Of a stretch of DNA of 15,315 nt, positions 1 to 7,714 are shown one piece after another (position 1 is the first letter of the stretch; every line of letters begins with the position of its first letter). The DNA comes from Anaerolineae bacterium (GTDB lineage: Bacteria > Chloroflexota > Anaerolineae > Aggregatilineales > Phototrophicaceae), in NCBI GenBank assembly GCA_028284565.1, contig JANQRM010000490.1, positions 1-15,315 on the forward strand. The letters run 5' to 3'. The notes below the pieces were generated by a model, which was not told the DNA's origin, made no database searches, and saw nothing but the letters and a program-made list of their open reading frames with translations. The translations under genes were made by a program, and so were the position numbers.

Positions 1-768
1 CTCGGCGAAGCTCCCGATATTATTCACCCGATGTGTCGCACGGAAATCTGCAAAGTTGGGTACGGGGTTGTCAAAGTTCTCACTGGTGTATTGGGTGTCC
101 GCAAAGACCCAAGTGAGGATGGGCATATCGTCAACGGCGGCAACGGCTGTCAGGCGAATGGGAATCATTGGGTTCTCAGCTTCGTAGTTTAAGACGACGG
201 GTTGAATATCTCCCACATCGAATTCTTGGCTTAGTTTCATCGCGACAAAGTACATGCCCTCTTCAACATAAACTTGAACTAGAGGTTCCATGACTTCTTC
301 GACACGATAACCGTTTTCGCGTAACCAATTGATGACTTCTTGGGAATCGTCACTGCCGAGGATAGCGTAGTTGTAGGGACCGACATTGCCCTCTTCGACG
401 AACATACCACCACCGCCACCGCCACCACCACGTCCGTCATAGGCGATGAGGTTGTCGCAATAACGCTGGGGTTCAATGATACGAGGTTCAGTCAACTGTT
501 GAAGCAAATCGAGTAATTCGGTTTCTGCCACATCCAATTCAGGAGGCGATGGTACGGGTAGAATCCAACTGAAGTCTTCTGCCGCACCTTGATATTCAAT
601 GCCGACGATGGTGGTGATTGTGCCATCCCCATTAATCGTGAAGATAATGCGTTCTGCACTTTGGTCGATAGGGGTGGTGGTACAGAAGAACCCGCCACAG
701 GCAGAGGCGACAAATACACCTAAACTAATCAGCAAAGTGAGTACGCTTAGAATAGAAAGTTTACGCAT
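1..768 (-). CDS. DUF2330 domain secreted protein, copy 1 (partial, C-terminus beyond the left edge)
   Basis: The minus-strand frame is open from an ATG at 768 to base 1 (256 codons) with no stop. It closely resembles the two complete genes to its right. Residues 1-23 form a signal peptide (basic start, hydrophobic core, Ala-Ser-Ala before Cys24), followed by the shared block Cys24-Gly-Gly-Phe-Phe-Cys29. Later come GlnSerAlaGluArg, a GluAspPheSerTrp then ProValPro segment, and an eight-glycine run near residues 114-121. This is the pattern of the DUF2330 family, whose function is unknown. The protein is probably exported, perhaps as a lipoprotein, although the lipobox is weak because position -3 is not aliphatic. 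The start is set by a Shine-Dalgarno GAAAGG at 776-781, 7 bases before the ATG, exactly as in both paralogs; an adjacent in-frame ATG at 771 is less well placed. It follows copy 2 by 15 bases, so it is probably co-transcribed. Confidence 0.85.
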   Translation of the reverse strand, partial: MRKLSILSVLTLLISLGVFVASACGGFFCTTTPIDQSAERIIFTINGDGTITTIVGIEYQGAAEDFSWILPVPSPPELDVAETELLDLLQQLTEPRIIEPQRYCDNLIAYDGRGGGGGGGGMFVEEGNVGPYNYAILGSDDSQEVINWLRENGYRVEEVMEPLVQVYVEEGMYFVAMKLSQEFDVGDIQPVVLNYEAENPMIPIRLTAVAAVDDMPILTWVFADTQYTSENFDNPVPNFADFRATHRVNNIGSFAE

Positions 769-783
769 CATGTTTCCTTTCAT

Positions 784-2904
784 TTATCGTGGTTGATTAA
801 ATGCTATCCAATTGATTGAATTCAATGGGAATGGTGGTGTTAGCATGGGTAGAAGTAAAGGTTCTAGCTCGTCCCATTCATCTTGTATTCCCTGAATGGT
901 CAAAATATGTCCAGAGCGAGTCAATTTGACATAGCCGACCAGTCCAACTTTATCTGGCGTAAACGGCACGACTCCATAAACCGCATTGGGGTCCGTTGCC
1001 ATCCCTTCAACTATCCGTTCATGGTGTTCATCCGATAAATTGTACCTCTCTGCCATCAACTCCCAAATCAATTTGAGGTTATCTTCAACTCTCATATTGA
1101 TGTCGATATCTCCATCCAAGCCTGCCAATTGCTCGACAGGCATAATGCGGAATTGGGTGTTACTATCGGGTCCTACGCCATCCGGCGTGATATAGATATT
1201 GTCCCCAACAGTTGTGTATTCCCAACCATCGAGATAAGGGAAGATACCAATGCGACTCAAAAACAAGGTGTGTCGGTGATCTGATGTAAGGAGATATTGG
1301 AAAGAGGTCGCATAATCAAGCATCAACTCATACATTTCGCTATTCGTATCCCAATCAGCTTGGCTTGTCAGCATCGCCAACGCAAGGGATTCGCCGAGAT
1401 ATTGAGCTGATAAAAAGGGCGTATAGCGTCGGTAAACGCGCGCTTCATAACCATTGATGGGTGGTAATCTGAATAGTCCTTCTCCAATATCCTCATCAGG
1501 CAAGCCTAAGAAGTTCTCAATACGGAAACTAAATCCGCGTTCTTCATACACTTCTTGCCAGATCTCTTTCATCATGAGGAGCATAGGTGGGGTGCTATCA
1601 TTGCCCTCAAAGTAGGCATCCACCGTATCTTGCGTAACTGGCTCTGGTGCAAAGACGTAGAAGCGGTCAGCAAAGGGGAAATCGGGCGTATCAGGATGTG
1701 TCATTGGGATTTCACTTAATACCCAATCCTCAGGATGTGCCACATCCAATAGCCAATCATGTATGCGTGTATGCGTCGTAAATATCGAATCAACGGCTTC
1801 TAAATCCACGCCTTTATCTGTGCCACATCCCCAAAAGTGTAAGGGATCAACATGTTCACTCATGCGAATCAAAGAGCTTTGTTTGATACTATCGGATGCT
1901 GGAATGAACACGGGGTCAAGTATCATCTGCTCAGGAGACATTTGTGCGCGTAGACGGGTGACATGGGTGAACTGTTCTGCCAACGAATTTAACAGAGGGT
2001 CATCATTTGTACGTAGGCGTTCAGTTGATTGAGCATATTCGGTGATGAAGGCTAGCCCATCATAGTCTGCTTGGACTCGATTCTGAAAATCCGTATAGAG
2101 TTGTCTGGGGTTGACAGATTGACCAAATACCGATGCAAGATTTTTACCAATCGAATCCACATTATTGCTACCCTTTGCGTCCGATAAATCAATAGGGGGA
2201 TTGGCGTAATTGTCGGGTTGGTAATAGCTATCGGCGAATATCCATGTAATGATGGGCAAGTCCTCTACTGCCGCGACAGCCGTCAGTCGAATGGGAATCG
2301 TCGGATGTTCGGCTTCATAGGTCATCACAACAGGTTGAATATCGCCTACGTCTGATTCTTGACTGAGTTTCATCGCCAAGAAGAACATGCCTTCTTCGAC
2401 ATAGAGTTGCACAAGTGGTTCCATCGCTTCGGTGATGACGTAATTGTTGTCACGAAGCCAGCGAATCATTTCCGTCGCATCCTCACTCCCCAAAATGGCA
2501 AAGTCGTAAGGACCGACACTCCCTGTTTCGACGAACATCCCCATATCATCACCGCCACCGCCACCGAAGTCTCCATAATGATAGAGTGAGCCACAGGGGT
2601 CTCCCGGTAAGATGACTTGGACTTCCGTATTGATTTGGAGAGTGTCGAGCGAAGCTGTTTCAGCCACGTCCAATTCAGGAACCGAGGGCACAGGGACAAC
2701 CCAGCTAAAATCTTCTGCATTGCCTGTGTAATTAATACCGACAATCGCCGTGATTGTGACATCCCCATTCACCGTGAAGATAATGCGTTCTGCACTTTGG
2801 TCTATCGGTGTGTTTGTACAGAAGAACCCACCACAGGCTGACGAAACAAGAACAGCTAAGCCTATGCTGAGCGAGAGGATGCTAATGATGAGTATGTTTC
2901 GCAT
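784..2904 (-). CDS. DUF2330 domain secreted protein, copy 2
   Basis: A 706-residue protein of unknown function, a full-length paralog of its two neighbours. Residues 1-23 look like a signal peptide ending Ser-Ser-Ala before Cys24. The Cys24-Gly-Gly-Phe-Phe-Cys29 block, the AspPheSerTrpValValProValPro strand and a five-glycine run (114-118) mark the DUF2330 N-terminal half. Further on, ThrArgLeuArgAlaGlnMetSerPro, GluHisValAspProLeu and TrpGlyCys are shared with copy 3. No C-terminal membrane segment is visible, so the protein is secreted or held by its N-terminus. Conserved cysteines (24, 29, one near 104 and the TrpGlyCys one) suggest disulfides outside the cytoplasm. The open frame extends to a TTG at 2919, but the ATG at 2904 has GAAAGG (2912-2917) at the same 7-base spacing as the paralogs and is preferred. 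Confidence 0.85.
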   Translation of the reverse strand: MRNILIISILSLSIGLAVLVSSACGGFFCTNTPIDQSAERIIFTVNGDVTITAIVGINYTGNAEDFSWVVPVPSVPELDVAETASLDTLQINTEVQVILPGDPCGSLYHYGDFGGGGGDDMGMFVETGSVGPYDFAILGSEDATEMIRWLRDNNYVITEAMEPLVQLYVEEGMFFLAMKLSQESDVGDIQPVVMTYEAEHPTIPIRLTAVAAVEDLPIITWIFADSYYQPDNYANPPIDLSDAKGSNNVDSIGKNLASVFGQSVNPRQLYTDFQNRVQADYDGLAFITEYAQSTERLRTNDDPLLNSLAEQFTHVTRLRAQMSPEQMILDPVFIPASDSIKQSSLIRMSEHVDPLHFWGCGTDKGVDLEAVDSIFTTHTRIHDWLLDVAHPEDWVLSEIPMTHPDTPDFPFADRFYVFAPEPVTQDTVDAYFEGNDSTPPMLLMMKEIWQEVYEERGFSFRIENFLGLPDEDIGEGLFRLPPINGYEARVYRRYTPFLSAQYLGESLALAMLTSQADWDTNSEMYELMLDYATSFQYLLTSDHRHTLFLSRIGIFPYLDGWEYTTVGDNIYITPDGVGPDSNTQFRIMPVEQLAGLDGDIDINMRVEDNLKLIWELMAERYNLSDEHHERIVEGMATDPNAVYGVVPFTPDKVGLVGYVKLTRSGHILTIQGIQDEWDELEPLLLPMLTPPFPLNSINWIAFNQPR

Positions 2905-2942
2905 CAATGTACCTTTCAAAATACAGTCGGAAGATATAACGA

Positions 2943-2964
2943 AATCTCCTAATTAAAGGAGACT
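2943..2964 (-). other. Short hairpin between DUF2330 copies 3 and 2
   Basis: TCTCCT at 2945-2950 pairs with AGGAGA at 2957-2962 around a 6-base AT loop. It lies just past the copy 3 stop in the 64-base gap before copy 2. On the minus-strand transcript it is followed by a short U-rich stretch (TTTCGTT). It could be a weak terminator, an attenuator lowering expression of the downstream copies, or an mRNA end-protecting hairpin. The stem is short, so this is tentative. Confidence 0.3.
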
Positions 2965-2968
2965 TCCC

Positions 2969-5044
2969 TTAGCCTGCCGCCCCGGTTGGTGGAGCATTAC
3001 TCCGCCCTTCACATTCAAATTGGGTAAAAGGTTGATAATTAGGTGAGAAGAATGATTCCCCAATTGCCATCATCAAGTCCAGGTTGATAGCATCATTGAC
3101 AGCAGAAACCACAAGAGCAAAGTGATGATTAAAGGCAATTATTCCGCTTTCATTTCCGTTCTCAAAGGTGAGTATGGGAAAATCCTCGCATAAGCGGAAT
3201 AGGTCGGGCGTGAGTGCTTCGGCTTGTTCTGGGTCGATTCGATAGGTTGCTACTACATCATCGATCATCGAACTTGGACCATCTTGATCGTATAGGAGTC
3301 GCATCTCAGCTTGAATCGTATCGTCTTCTGGCTCAATCACGATGACCCCTTCTTCATTTACTCGTTCAATCCAGCCATCAGGATAAGCAATCATAGCGGT
3401 TCGTGGACTACTCAGCATCAAGGTATGGCGCAAATCGGGATGGAGATAATACTCATAGTTTCGCACGAAGCGTAACATCGCATCAAAGCGAGCTTGATTG
3501 GCTTGCCAATCTTCTGGTGGAGCAAGTAGCACAAAGCCCAAACCACCTGCATCTCGTTCATCAATATAAGGTGGTAGGACATACGACCACACTTCTTGAT
3601 GTGCCAGTCGTGTTGCACCATCTTCATCTTCGATGTCGAAGACAATGTAAAACGAATCCGATGCATACAAAGAGTAGAAACCATAGAACAAGCGAGACAT
3701 AACTAGCATAGGGGTAGAGGCATTCCCCAGCAAGGCTTGTCGAACATCATCGGCAGTCACTGTTTCAGGTGCAAAGACAAACACATCATGCGTACTCGAT
3801 GACAAGTCAACTATGATTTGTGTTAAAAACCAATCGTTGGGATGGGCAATAGTCACATGATGCTCTTCGATGCGAGTTCGTCCCTCAGGTAGATTAGTAA
3901 AGTTGTTTTCGTCTATAGCAGTCCGACTACTGCATCCCCAATAGAGGAGAGGGTCTACATGCTCATTCAAGTCAAATGACAAGAGGTCAGGCTTGTCTGA
4001 TGTAGGAACAAATATCGGATCAAGCGTCATTTCTTCTGGCGACATCTGAGCACGTAACCGAGTCACATAGGGGAAATCTTCAACTAAGCGGTTTAACAAA
4101 TTGTCGCCTTCGATTTCTCCAGTAAAACCACGTTCGATAAGCTCCACACTAGCCCCTGCGAAGTCGGTGATGAAAGCTTTACCCTCGAATTCTGCTTGGA
4201 ATCGCTTCGCTTCACGAAGGTATTGTCGCAAGGCTGGACTGGTAACGATATTGAGTTCTTCATCAAAGATAGAATCCATCGAAAGGCTGAAGCCACCAAT
4301 CGTGTGGACACGATGACTTGCTCGCGCATCAGAAAAATCGGGTGACGGATTGGCGAAATTTCCAGGTCTATATTGTGTTTCTGCGAACACCCACACCAAT
4401 ATTGGCATATTATCGACTGCCGCCACTGCTGTCAATCGAATAGGAATGCTAGGATTCTCAGTTTCATAGGTCAGGACTATCGGCTGAATATCACCAACAT
4501 CAGAGTCTTGCGCGAGCTTCATGGCGACAAAGACCATTCCCTCTTCCACATAGACCTCAATAAGAGGCTCCATTTCAGGTTCAACCTGATAACCATTCTC
4601 GCGTAGCCAATTGATGAGTTCCTGTGAATCATCACTACCGAGAATCGCATAATTGTAGGGTCCAATGCTATCTTCTTCGACTAAGAGACTGCCACCGCCA
4701 CCACCAAGACCGTGTGCCGCCATTAGCCCATTGCAATAGCTTCTAGGGGTAATAAATTGCGGTTCGGTTATACGTTGTAAGATGTCAAGCGAACCCGTTT
4801 CAGCAACATCAAGTTCCGGCGCAGAAGGAAGGGGCAGAATCCAACTAAAATCCTCTGCCTCACCTTGATATTCAATTCCAACAATCGCGGTGACTGTCCC
4901 ATCCCCATTCACGGTGAAGATGATTCGTTCCGCGCTTTGGTCGATGGGGACATTGGTGCAGAAGAATCCGCCACAGGCAGAGGTAACAATGATGCTGATG
5001 GCAAAGAATGATGAGATAAGTGTGAAAAGTACAAGGTTTCGCAT
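2969..5044 (-). CDS. DUF2330 domain secreted protein, copy 3 (first gene of the array)
   Basis: A 691-residue paralog and the promoter-proximal gene of the three. Signal peptide 1-23 (Val-Thr-Ser-Ala before Cys24), Cys24/Cys29 block, poly-Gly at 114-118, and the same MetSerProGluGluMet, LeuAspPro, GluHisValAspPro and TrpGlyCys landmarks as copy 2. The C-terminal third contains an AlaTyrProAspGlyTrp strand (TyrLeuAspGlyTrp in copy 2). This resembles the small PsbP-like extracellular domains common in Chloroflexota proteins, a loose impression only. The frame is open upstream to 5290, but that would add 82 residues without signal-peptide character and overlap the divergent ATPase start. The ATG at 5044 with GAAAGG at 5052-5057 and a 7-base spacer matches the paralogs. 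Function is unknown; a role at the cell surface is inferred. Confidence 0.87.
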   Translation of the reverse strand: MRNLVLFTLISSFFAISIIVTSACGGFFCTNVPIDQSAERIIFTVNGDGTVTAIVGIEYQGEAEDFSWILPLPSAPELDVAETGSLDILQRITEPQFITPRSYCNGLMAAHGLGGGGGSLLVEEDSIGPYNYAILGSDDSQELINWLRENGYQVEPEMEPLIEVYVEEGMVFVAMKLAQDSDVGDIQPIVLTYETENPSIPIRLTAVAAVDNMPILVWVFAETQYRPGNFANPSPDFSDARASHRVHTIGGFSLSMDSIFDEELNIVTSPALRQYLREAKRFQAEFEGKAFITDFAGASVELIERGFTGEIEGDNLLNRLVEDFPYVTRLRAQMSPEEMTLDPIFVPTSDKPDLLSFDLNEHVDPLLYWGCSSRTAIDENNFTNLPEGRTRIEEHHVTIAHPNDWFLTQIIVDLSSSTHDVFVFAPETVTADDVRQALLGNASTPMLVMSRLFYGFYSLYASDSFYIVFDIEDEDGATRLAHQEVWSYVLPPYIDERDAGGLGFVLLAPPEDWQANQARFDAMLRFVRNYEYYLHPDLRHTLMLSSPRTAMIAYPDGWIERVNEEGVIVIEPEDDTIQAEMRLLYDQDGPSSMIDDVVATYRIDPEQAEALTPDLFRLCEDFPILTFENGNESGIIAFNHHFALVVSAVNDAINLDLMMAIGESFFSPNYQPFTQFECEGRSNAPPTGAAG

Positions 5045-5251
5045 GATTTGACCTTTCTTTTTACACATGAACCATAACCCCAAGCAAAAGCAAGTGTTGG
5101 AGTCATCGGCTATTTTAAAGTATGACAGATGCATTCTTATGTTAGTATACGGCAAGCTGACGGTTTGCAGGTGACTGAATGACGGAGCTTGCAACCCCCC
5201 AGATTGAGATTCGTATAGCAAGGGCGATTCATCCACACAACGGACTATGGC
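5045..5251. promoter_or_regulatory. Divergent intergenic region between the DUF2330 array and the P-type ATPase
   Basis: This gap must hold the promoters of both directions. Opposed -10-like hexamers overlap near 5143-5149: TAGTAT preceded by TGT on the plus strand and TATACT on the minus strand. Neither has a convincing -35 at the right distance. An inverted repeat starts just downstream of the plus-strand hexamer (listed separately). If that hexamer is real, the ATPase mRNA would have a leader of roughly 97 bases. No riboswitch family was recognised. Confidence 0.3.
5152..5192. repeat. Perfect 7-bp inverted repeat in the ATPase leader
   Basis: GCAAGCT (5152-5158) and AGCTTGC (5186-5192) are perfect inverted copies separated by 27 bases. 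GACGG sits just inside each arm (5159-5163 and 5181-5185) as a direct repeat. The element could be a regulator binding site for the divergent promoters or a stem in the ATPase 5' leader. No poly-U follows, so it is not a standard terminator. Confidence 0.4.
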
Positions 5252-7714
5252 ATGATTGAAGCACAACAGCGCATTCAAACACCCAAACAACTAACTTACG
5301 ACGGCTTATCTGACCAAGATATTCAGGCACGTGTCCAACGAGGCGAAACCAATGACTTCGAGGCACGAGTTGGACGCTCGTATGGACAAATCGTCATTGA
5401 TAACATCTTTAATCTGTTCAATATCGTTTTAGGGACATTGTTGGTTATTGTCATTCTCTCTGGTGACATTGGGACGTTTATCTTTGCGGGATTTAGCGTC
5501 ATCTCGAACTCCTTTTTTGGGATGATTCAGGAGATTAGTGCAAAACGTCAGCTTGACCAACTGGCGGCGTTATCCGAGCAAACGGTGAAAGCATGGCGGT
5601 CTGGCAATTTGATTGAAGTTCCCATGAAGCAGGTTGTCAAAGATGACTTGATTGTTATCGAACCCGGTGATCGGTTGGTCGTGGATGGCGTAATCGTTGA
5701 GAGTGATTCGCTTGAAGTGGATGAGTCGCTTCTCACAGGCGAATCGGATGCCATCTATAAAGAGAAGGATGCGGAGGTCTATTCAGGATCATTTGTCACT
5801 GCGGGTAAAGGCGTGATGAAAGCCACCCGCGTTGGTGCTGAGAGCAACATCAACAAACTGTCTATCGTTGCCAAAGAATACAAGAACGTCAAAACTCCGA
5901 CTCAGCGCAAAATCGACATCACGGTTGAGATTACCGTGATGATTATGTTCGTGTTTGTGCCTATGCTCTTCATCTCTGGCGCATTGGAACAGTTGCCATT
6001 CTTACAGATCATTCGCAACAATGTTGTGTTTGTGACAAGTCTTGTGCCACAAGGCTTGGTCTTGGTGGCGATTCTGTCATTGACGATTGGGGCGGTTAAA
6101 ATCAGCCGACATGAAACACTCGTGCAAAAAGTCAATGCAGTCGAATCATTGGCGAATGCCACCGTTCTTTGTTTTGATAAAACAGGCACACTGACAAAGA
6201 ATCAATTGGCTGTGACTGAAATTATCCCGTTGAGGGATGCACAATCGGACAAGATACACAACAATTTGTACACCTATCTCCACAACCTTGCCCACCTCAA
6301 TCACACGGCAAAAGCAGTTGAGCGATATGTCAGTAAAATCGTCATCCAAGATCGCGTTGATGAAAAAGAGCAGGAGATTCCCTTCACGTCTGGGCGGAAG
6401 TGGGGAGCAGTGGTTGTGGATGGGACGACACTGATTATGGGCGCGCCAGAACGCCTCTTAGATGATCAGCAAGCTATTCAACAAGCCAAAACGCTCTCGT
6501 CCGAAGGAATGCGTGTTCTCGCCTTTGCGACATCCGATTCTATTCCCGATGGCACGTTCATAGGCAAACAGGTCGAGGCGCAGGCTCTCATCGTCATGAG
6601 CGACCAAATCCGCGATGACATTCAAGAGACCCTGCAAGCCTTCCGTGATGAACACATCAAACTCAAGGTTATATCGGGCGATAGCATAGATACAGTACGC
6701 GCGATTGCCGAACAAGCGGGGATGGATGTCTCTGGTGGCGCGTATACTGGCGAGCAATTGGATGCCATGTTGGATGGAGAGTTGGACTCAGTGGTAGCAA
6801 CCTCAAATGTTTATGCACGAATTGAACCGGATACGAAGCAACGCATTGTCGATTCCTTACAAAAGCAGGGTGAATATGTGGCAATGGTTGGGGATGGTGT
6901 CAATGATGTCCCAGCGTTGAAGAAGGCGAATCTGGCGATTGTCATGAATGATGGGACGCAAATCAGCAAGGATGTTGCCGATATTGTGTTGCTGAATAAT
7001 GCCATGTCCACTCTCCCGCTTGCTTTCCGAGAAGGACGCGAGACAACCCAGACCATTTTCGGCACGATGAAGCTCTTCTTGGTGCGGAACTTCTATAATA
7101 TTTCACTCTTCATCTTCGTCGCCTTTATGTCATTGCCCTTCCCAATTACGCCTGTACAGATTAGTTGGGTGACATTTGGGACAGTCAATATCCCCGCGAC
7201 CTTTATTGCCTTCGCGTGGTGGCGACCCGAATATATGGCGCGCTTCCGTCGGGATGTCATGGATTATATCGTGACCTTTGGCTTCATTGGCTCAGCGATG
7301 ATGACTCTGCTTTATGCCATCGTCTACTTTGGTAGTGAGGGCGATATTGAACTCACACGCAGTTCGATTACCATTTTGGTCGCGCTCTATGGGATGTTAA
7401 TCGCATGGAATATTCATGGTGTCGATGTCTATCGTCCGCAAACCTTCCGCACGCATCGACGTTTGGCAATAACCATGGTGGTGCTGACAATTCTCACGAT
7501 TTTAGCGATGTATGTCTCTCCAAAGACCTTTGAATTCCGTCCCTTCACTGTTGATGACATCTGGTTCATTATTGCGATTGTGGCGATTTTCAATCTCACG
7601 ATGATGTTGGTCACGCATGGGATGCATTATCGTTATCTGGTGAATCGTCTCTGGGAACTCTTCGATGCGCGTGGAGGTGAACAATCTTCTGGCTTCCGTG
7701 AACAGGCAGGTTAA
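5252..7714 (+). CDS. Cation-translocating P-type ATPase (HAD-IC, CtpE/P2-like)
   Basis: An 820-residue ATP-driven cation pump of the inner membrane. Order of parts: short cytoplasmic N-terminus; two membrane segments (about 50-95); actuator domain with ThrGlyGluSer at 162-165; a membrane pair around 228-282 containing ValProGlnGlyLeu; AspLysThrGlyThrLeuThr with phosphorylated Asp309; a small nucleotide domain with GlyAlaProGlu at 397-400; GlyAspGlyValAsnAsp at 547-552; then six C-terminal membrane segments (about 610-790). No heavy-metal-binding N-terminal domain or CPC motif is present, so it is not a copper or zinc exporter. The AsnLeuValThrAsp ion-site signature of SERCA-type M6 reads ThrPheGlyThrVal, so classical calcium coordination is not supported. 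The best fit is the CtpE-like group; the ion is unresolved. No strong Shine-Dalgarno precedes the ATG. It ends directly against the stop of the convergent GMC gene. Confidence 0.92.
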   Translation: MIEAQQRIQTPKQLTYDGLSDQDIQARVQRGETNDFEARVGRSYGQIVIDNIFNLFNIVLGTLLVIVILSGDIGTFIFAGFSVISNSFFGMIQEISAKRQLDQLAALSEQTVKAWRSGNLIEVPMKQVVKDDLIVIEPGDRLVVDGVIVESDSLEVDESLLTGESDAIYKEKDAEVYSGSFVTAGKGVMKATRVGAESNINKLSIVAKEYKNVKTPTQRKIDITVEITVMIMFVFVPMLFISGALEQLPFLQIIRNNVVFVTSLVPQGLVLVAILSLTIGAVKISRHETLVQKVNAVESLANATVLCFDKTGTLTKNQLAVTEIIPLRDAQSDKIHNNLYTYLHNLAHLNHTAKAVERYVSKIVIQDRVDEKEQEIPFTSGRKWGAVVVDGTTLIMGAPERLLDDQQAIQQAKTLSSEGMRVLAFATSDSIPDGTFIGKQVEAQALIVMSDQIRDDIQETLQAFRDEHIKLKVISGDSIDTVRAIAEQAGMDVSGGAYTGEQLDAMLDGELDSVVATSNVYARIEPDTKQRIVDSLQKQGEYVAMVGDGVNDVPALKKANLAIVMNDGTQISKDVADIVLLNNAMSTLPLAFREGRETTQTIFGTMKLFLVRNFYNISLFIFVAFMSLPFPITPVQISWVTFGTVNIPATFIAFAWWRPEYMARFRRDVMDYIVTFGFIGSAMMTLLYAIVYFGSEGDIELTRSSITILVALYGMLIAWNIHGVDVYRPQTFRTHRRLAITMVVLTILTILAMYVSPKTFEFRPFTVDDIWFIIAIVAIFNLTMMLVTHGMHYRYLVNRLWELFDARGGEQSSGFREQAG

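Noticed and set aside
2466..2768. 100-codon minus-strand frame within DUF2330 copy 2
   Set aside because: It is an out-of-frame shadow of a strongly conserved gene with no domain features.
5152..5251. Riboswitch (manganese, magnesium or nickel/cobalt type) in the ATPase leader
   Set aside because: No conserved core of these classes could be recognised; only a simple inverted repeat is visible.
5045..5290. Extension of DUF2330 copy 3 to an upstream start at 5290, or to an in-frame ATG at 5068
   Set aside because: The extension has no signal-peptide character, overlaps the divergent ATPase start, and is absent from the paralogs. The GAAAGG plus 7-base spacing fixes the start at 5044.
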